Assembly (NCBI GenBank): GCA_963169175.1
Contig: CAUJFK010000053.1
Span: 1-8,756, forward strand
From: Acidobacteriota bacterium
GTDB lineage: Bacteria; Acidobacteriota; Blastocatellia; Pyrinomonadales; Pyrinomonadaceae
DNA length: 8,756 nucleotides
Direction: 5' to 3'
Under the pieces are notes generated by a model, which made no database searches, was not told the origin of the DNA, and saw only the letters and a list, made by a program, of their open reading frames with translations. The translations under genes were made by a program, and so were the position numbers. Below are positions 6,186 through 8,756 of this stretch, piece after piece; within the stretch, counting starts at the first letter, position 1, and every line of letters starts with the position of its first letter.

Positions 6186-7427
6186 CTACGGAACGTTAAA
6201 TCCTGCTAGCGGATTCCCATAGAAGGCCTCGGTTTTCCATGCAGTTCGGTCCCATGGCCCGTCCCGATCGCCAAGTATCTGCACTGGCACGATCATACGG
6301 TCGCTACCTAACTTGTTTGTCGTTGCAATGCCGTTATCCACGAGCTTTCCTTTAGCATCGACCGCGAACTTGAGTGTGCGGATCAGATGGCCGTTGTGCA
6401 TGATCTTCATTTCGTATGGCCCGGGATTTTCACTGAATAAGAACAATCGGCCGAACATTGTTTCGTTGCTGCTCCCGGTTTTGTTCCAGGGCATAACGTT
6501 GGAGAACGTGCACTTCCAACGCGTCCACATAAATTGGCCTGCCGGCTCAGTAAAGTGTGTGGGGTTGTTTTGAACTTCCGTAACCGAACAATTTGGCACA
6601 CCGACTTCGCCGCCATTGTAGTAAGCCTTGCCAACCTCTTTACCGCCATAAAACAAATGAGGCACGGCAAATCCTGATGATTCGCCGCGTGTCCAGAATG
6701 CGACGCTGAACTTCGGCGCGGCCCAACGCTCGGGGCGATCAAGCTCCCATTGAGTATCCGTTTCATAGAATAGATAACCGATCGGCAGGTTCCAGTCGTG
6801 ATTTACGTAATAGACAAAGTGACTCGCTGTATTAGGAGCGGTTTCGTTCGAACGAACTTTCGCAACCTTCATTTTCCCGCTAAACAAAACGGCGTCAGTC
6901 CCGGCCAACTCATTTCGTATTCGGATGGTGAAATTGACCGGGCCCGTGTAGATGCTGCCCTTTTCCTCGGGAATGTCGCGACCGCCGCATTCGGTTTTCG
7001 AACTAAAACCCGCCTGTGTCGATTCCGTCTTGCACTCCAGCTTTATCCACCGCCCGCTGCCGGGGATTTCGAACTCGACGTTAAGCAAACTCCCGCTCTC
7101 GATAGGCCCGTTAACGGCGTATGTCATCTCCGGCACCCAACTCCAGGTTGCTGCTTGGTTTTTGTATGAGTTAAGCGTAAAAGCCCTCACCTGAACGGAG
7201 TCTTTGGCGATTGTCGGCTGATCATTGCTGCCTTTCATGGCCGCCGACGATGTCGGTCGTTCTTTCCGCAAAGGCTCAGGATTCGCCGGAACAGCCGGTG
7301 CCGGTTTTTTCTCTGGTTCCATGACCGGCGGGATCTTTATCTTAATCGGAAATTGTGCGGCCACCGCGAATGATCCGCCCATTAGAATGGAGCTGAGGAT
7401 AAGTATAAATTGCGTATTTCTAATCAT
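6186..7427 (-). CDS. secreted protein of unknown function
   Basis: 413 residues. The ATG at 7425-7427 has GGGAG (7433-7437) five bases upstream. A signal peptide is clear (MIRNTQF, hydrophobic core, cleavage near AVAAQ, about residue 25). It is followed by a Pro/Lys-rich linker (about 28-60: IPPVMEPEKKPAPAVP and onward) and a large globular part rich in aromatic residues and beta-strand-like stretches (WSWVPEMTYAVNGPIESGS, FVYYVNHDWNLPIGYLFYE, PYEMKIMHNGHLIRTLKF). Four cysteines (132, 147, 280, 306) could form two disulfides. The residues after 375 (DRMIVPVQILGDRDGPWD) look well ordered up to the C-terminus. I see no catalytic motif, lipobox or membrane anchor. I recall similar proteins in Acidobacteriota, without an assigned function. 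A candidate small ORF and a repeat operator lie upstream on the same strand, and the His/Cys-dyad gene follows about 220 bases downstream. Confidence 0.65.
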   Translation of the reverse strand: MIRNTQFILILSSILMGGSFAVAAQFPIKIKIPPVMEPEKKPAPAVPANPEPLRKERPTSSAAMKGSNDQPTIAKDSVQVRAFTLNSYKNQAATWSWVPEMTYAVNGPIESGSLLNVEFEIPGSGRWIKLECKTESTQAGFSSKTECGGRDIPEEKGSIYTGPVNFTIRIRNELAGTDAVLFSGKMKVAKVRSNETAPNTASHFVYYVNHDWNLPIGYLFYETDTQWELDRPERWAAPKFSVAFWTRGESSGFAVPHLFYGGKEVGKAYYNGGEVGVPNCSVTEVQNNPTHFTEPAGQFMWTRWKCTFSNVMPWNKTGSSNETMFGRLFLFSENPGPYEMKIMHNGHLIRTLKFAVDAKGKLVDNGIATTNKLGSDRMIVPVQILGDRDGPWDRTAWKTEAFYGNPLAGFNVP

Positions 7428-7501
7428 GAAAACTCCCGTAGAGACGCTGATCTAATGGTTGAAGGACAAATACGTAGCCTCGATCCTTAGTTGGCTGTGA
7501 T

Positions 7502-7594
7502 CTAAACAGCTTGCTGATTACTGGCGATCGACGTTACCGTTATATTCCTGGTCATCGCGCCGTCGCCTGCTTGAGCGAACATCCAATATCCCAT
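7502..7594 (-). CDS. possible 30-residue small ORF with perfect Shine-Dalgarno
   Basis: ATG at 7592-7594 is preceded by AAGGAGG (7601-7607) at a 6-base spacing, among the best ribosome sites in the window. The product begins MGYWMFAQAGDGAMTRN and ends at TAG (7502-7504). It has no recognised domain. It lies 74 bases upstream of the secreted protein gene on the same strand and downstream of the 11-bp repeats, so it could be a leader peptide or an independent microprotein. A longer open frame (GTG at 7700 to 7518) overlaps it but has no properly spaced ribosome site. Confidence 0.35.
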   Translation of the reverse strand: MGYWMFAQAGDGAMTRNITVTSIASNQQAV

Positions 7595-7717
7595 TTCTGT
7601 CCTCCTTCCGTTTCTTCAAATTCCCGAATGAAACATCATGCAGCGTGCTGATCCACCCCACAAACTTTTCATTCGTCGTTTCGACCGCTACAATAACCAC
7701 CTTTTGCCGGAAGAATC

Positions 7718-7761
7718 CTTTGAAATCTCTATGAAATTTCTAAGAAAACTGTAAGAGTGTT
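7718..7761. promoter_or_regulatory. four 11-bp direct repeats, candidate PhoB/OmpR-type operator
   Basis: Consecutive units read CTTTGAAATCT, CTATGAAATTT, CTAAGAAAACT and GTAAGAGTGTT, an exact 11-bp period with consensus close to CTAWGAAAWYT. The central part can be read as TTCTAAG-AAAA-CTGTAAG, the shape of a Pho box (two 7-bp units, 4-bp AT spacer). Response regulators of the OmpR/PhoB family bind such 11-bp direct repeats on one face of the helix. The nearest coding candidates that could be controlled are leftward: the small ORF at 7502-7594 and the secreted protein at 6186-7427. No rightward gene follows. Confidence 0.4.
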
Positions 7762-8056
7762 CATGCTGTTGGAAACACAGAGCTTAGTGTCTGCCTAACA
7801 ACCCGAAAGCACCCCGTCGGCGTGTCAGGCTAGTTGAAAATCGAGGACATGTGGTCGAAGGACATGAGTTGATGGAAGACTCTCTGGCAGGATAGTTTCG
7901 TTAGGGAGGCGAATCTCGCGTTTACGGCAAGCCTTTCTCCGTCTTACGGCAAACAACGCTTTGGCAAAGCTGGAGCGAGTTCCTTTGGCCGGTATGAAAC
8001 TACCGATGGAATCGAATTTCAGAATTCCAAACCAAAAGGCCCAAACCGAGGATCAC

Positions 8057-8756
8057 TCAGCTTCCACAGATCTCATCAATGGCTTCGCTGTATTTTTCGT
8101 CGATCACGCTGCGTTTTATTTTTAGGGTTGGGGTCATTTCGCCTTTGTCGATGGAGAATTCGCGGGGCAGGAGATAGACGCGTTTGACGCGTTCGTAGTC
8201 GCTAAGTTCGCGGGTCAAGTCGACGGCGTCGCGTTGGACACGTTTGATAACGTGCGGGTTTTCGCAAAGCTCTTCGCGCGATCCGCTGGCGTCGATGCCT
8301 TCTTCTTTTAACGCCTCTTTTAGCGCTTCCCAATCCGCGACGATCAACGCTCCGACCTGTTTGCGGCCGCTGCCGACGACAACTGGCTGTGAGACAAGCG
8401 GGCTTTGCTTCAACAGGCTCTCGACCTGAAGCGGAGCGACATATTTGCCGTTCGAAAGTTTGAAAAGATCCTTTAAACGATCGGTAATGTAAAAGTGGCC
8501 GTCGGCATCTTTGTACCCGACATCGCCGGTGTGGTAATAGCCGTCGGCGTCGATCGCTTTTGCCGTTTCTTCGGGCTTGTTGTAATAGCCGCGCATTATA
8601 TTGCGGCCGCGGATCAGCACTTCGCCGTCTGATTCAGCGATCTTCATCTCGATGCCGTCGAGGTACGGCAGCCCCTCTTCCCAATAGTCAGCGTTCTTTT
8701 CGAGGACAACCCGCGTGTTCGGGACATACTCCACGAACTTGAACGGCCCGGTGCCC
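8057..8756 (-). CDS. long-chain acyl-CoA synthetase C-terminal part joined to a peptide-binding-protein segment (partial)
   Basis: The frame enters from the right edge and ends at TGA (8057-8059), 232 residues visible. From about residue 40 on it is the end of an AMP-forming long-chain acyl-CoA synthetase: GEVLIRGRNIMRGYYNKPEE, YYHTGDVGYKDADGHFYITD, then RLKDLFKLSNGKYVAP (adenylation motif and hinge), and near the C-terminus MTPTLKIKR with the likely catalytic Lys. That enzyme activates fatty acids to acyl-CoA using ATP. The first 39 residues do not belong to it: GTGPFKFVEYVPNTRVVLEK and NADYWEEGLPYLDG are the hallmark of a peptide or nickel-binding ABC-transporter protein (SBP_bac_5). A normal synthetase would have a P-loop and substrate region and then a 'VGxPxPGVEVKI' block here. 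The join lies around 8636-8660, at GIEMKI, which suits both families. It is either an assembly or library chimera or a real recombination. Confidence 0.75.
   Translation of the reverse strand, partial: GTGPFKFVEYVPNTRVVLEKNADYWEEGLPYLDGIEMKIAESDGEVLIRGRNIMRGYYNKPEETAKAIDADGYYHTGDVGYKDADGHFYITDRLKDLFKLSNGKYVAPLQVESLLKQSPLVSQPVVVGSGRKQVGALIVADWEALKEALKEEGIDASGSREELCENPHVIKRVQRDAVDLTRELSDYERVKRVYLLPREFSIDKGEMTPTLKIKRSVIDEKYSEAIDEICGS

Larger units (their letters stand above)
7428..8056. other. 629-base intergenic region
   Basis: This spacer lies between the stop of the acyl-CoA synthetase fragment and the start of the secreted protein, both leftward. Two things stand out: a 30-codon ORF with a perfect ribosome site (7502-7594), and four 11-bp direct repeats (7718-7761). 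From about 7770 to 8050 I see no gene. One leftward frame stays open for about 70 codons there but has no start codon, ribosome site or recognisable protein. No terminator with a T run is evident after the synthetase. Confidence 0.5.

Noticed and set aside
7518..7700. 60-codon leftward frame from a GTG
   Set aside because: The AAAGG overlaps or abuts the GTG with no spacing, the product is low-complexity and basic, and a better-supported small ORF lies within it in another frame.
7925..7955. Repeated TTACGGCAA
   Set aside because: Two 9-bp copies only, with no symmetry or regular spacing.
7850..8050. Leftward frame open for about 70 codons after the synthetase gene
   Set aside because: It has no start codon or ribosome site and no recognisable protein; it may be a decayed remnant but I cannot show it.

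Overview
The window looks like accessory chromosomal sequence from an uncultured acidobacterium, possibly class Blastocatellia (family-level guess only). This rests on recall of protein style: secreted proteins with a short conserved domain followed by a Cys-rich MopE-like tail, a long sigma-70-like protein beside a small soluble zinc-finger protein, and a large secreted protein of unknown function. No rRNA, tRNA, CRISPR array, insertion sequence or prophage gene was found. Both window edges cut genes.

Layout. 1-1880 (minus strand): two tandem, related secreted proteins, both interrupted. The upstream copy (start 1880) has an in-frame TAA at 1557-1559 followed by 78 in-frame codons that still align with its sister. 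The downstream copy (start 1296) runs into a ten-base T tract (730-739). One base fewer would join it to a Cys/Asp-rich MopE-type metal-binding tail that leaves the window at position 1. 1932-2564 (plus): a membrane-anchored thioredoxin-fold protein, probably starting at 2013. 2595-3746 (minus): a sigma-70-like protein with a C-terminal helix-turn-helix. 3747-4268: a spacer with a perfect 14-bp palindrome. 4269-4562 (plus): a 97-residue zf-HC2-type zinc-finger protein, a candidate anti-sigma partner of its divergent neighbour. 4564-4594: an intrinsic terminator serving the minus strand. 4693-5964 (minus): a 423-residue protein whose C-terminal third carries an IHG...SCS His/Cys pair, like caspase-fold modules of polymorphic toxins. 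A possible 34-codon ORF overlaps its start. 6186-7427 (minus): a secreted protein of unknown function. 7428-8056: a long spacer with a 30-codon ORF that has a perfect Shine-Dalgarno site, and, upstream of it, four 11-bp direct repeats resembling a PhoB/OmpR-type operator. 8057-8756 (minus): the C-terminal part of a long-chain acyl-CoA synthetase, preceded in the same frame by about 39 residues that belong to a peptide-binding ABC-transporter protein.

How the pieces may work together. The genes do not form one pathway. The sigma-like and zinc-finger genes are plausibly a regulatory pair. The repeats at 7718-7761, the small ORF and the secreted protein at 6186-7427 are all ordered for leftward transcription and could be one regulated unit. 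That unit may continue into the His/Cys-dyad protein and end at the terminator at 4564-4594. The observations most worth checking are the two interrupted tandem paralogues, the acyl-CoA synthetase/binding-protein join at the right edge, the 11-bp repeats, and the uncharacterised His/Cys protein with its overlapping small ORF.
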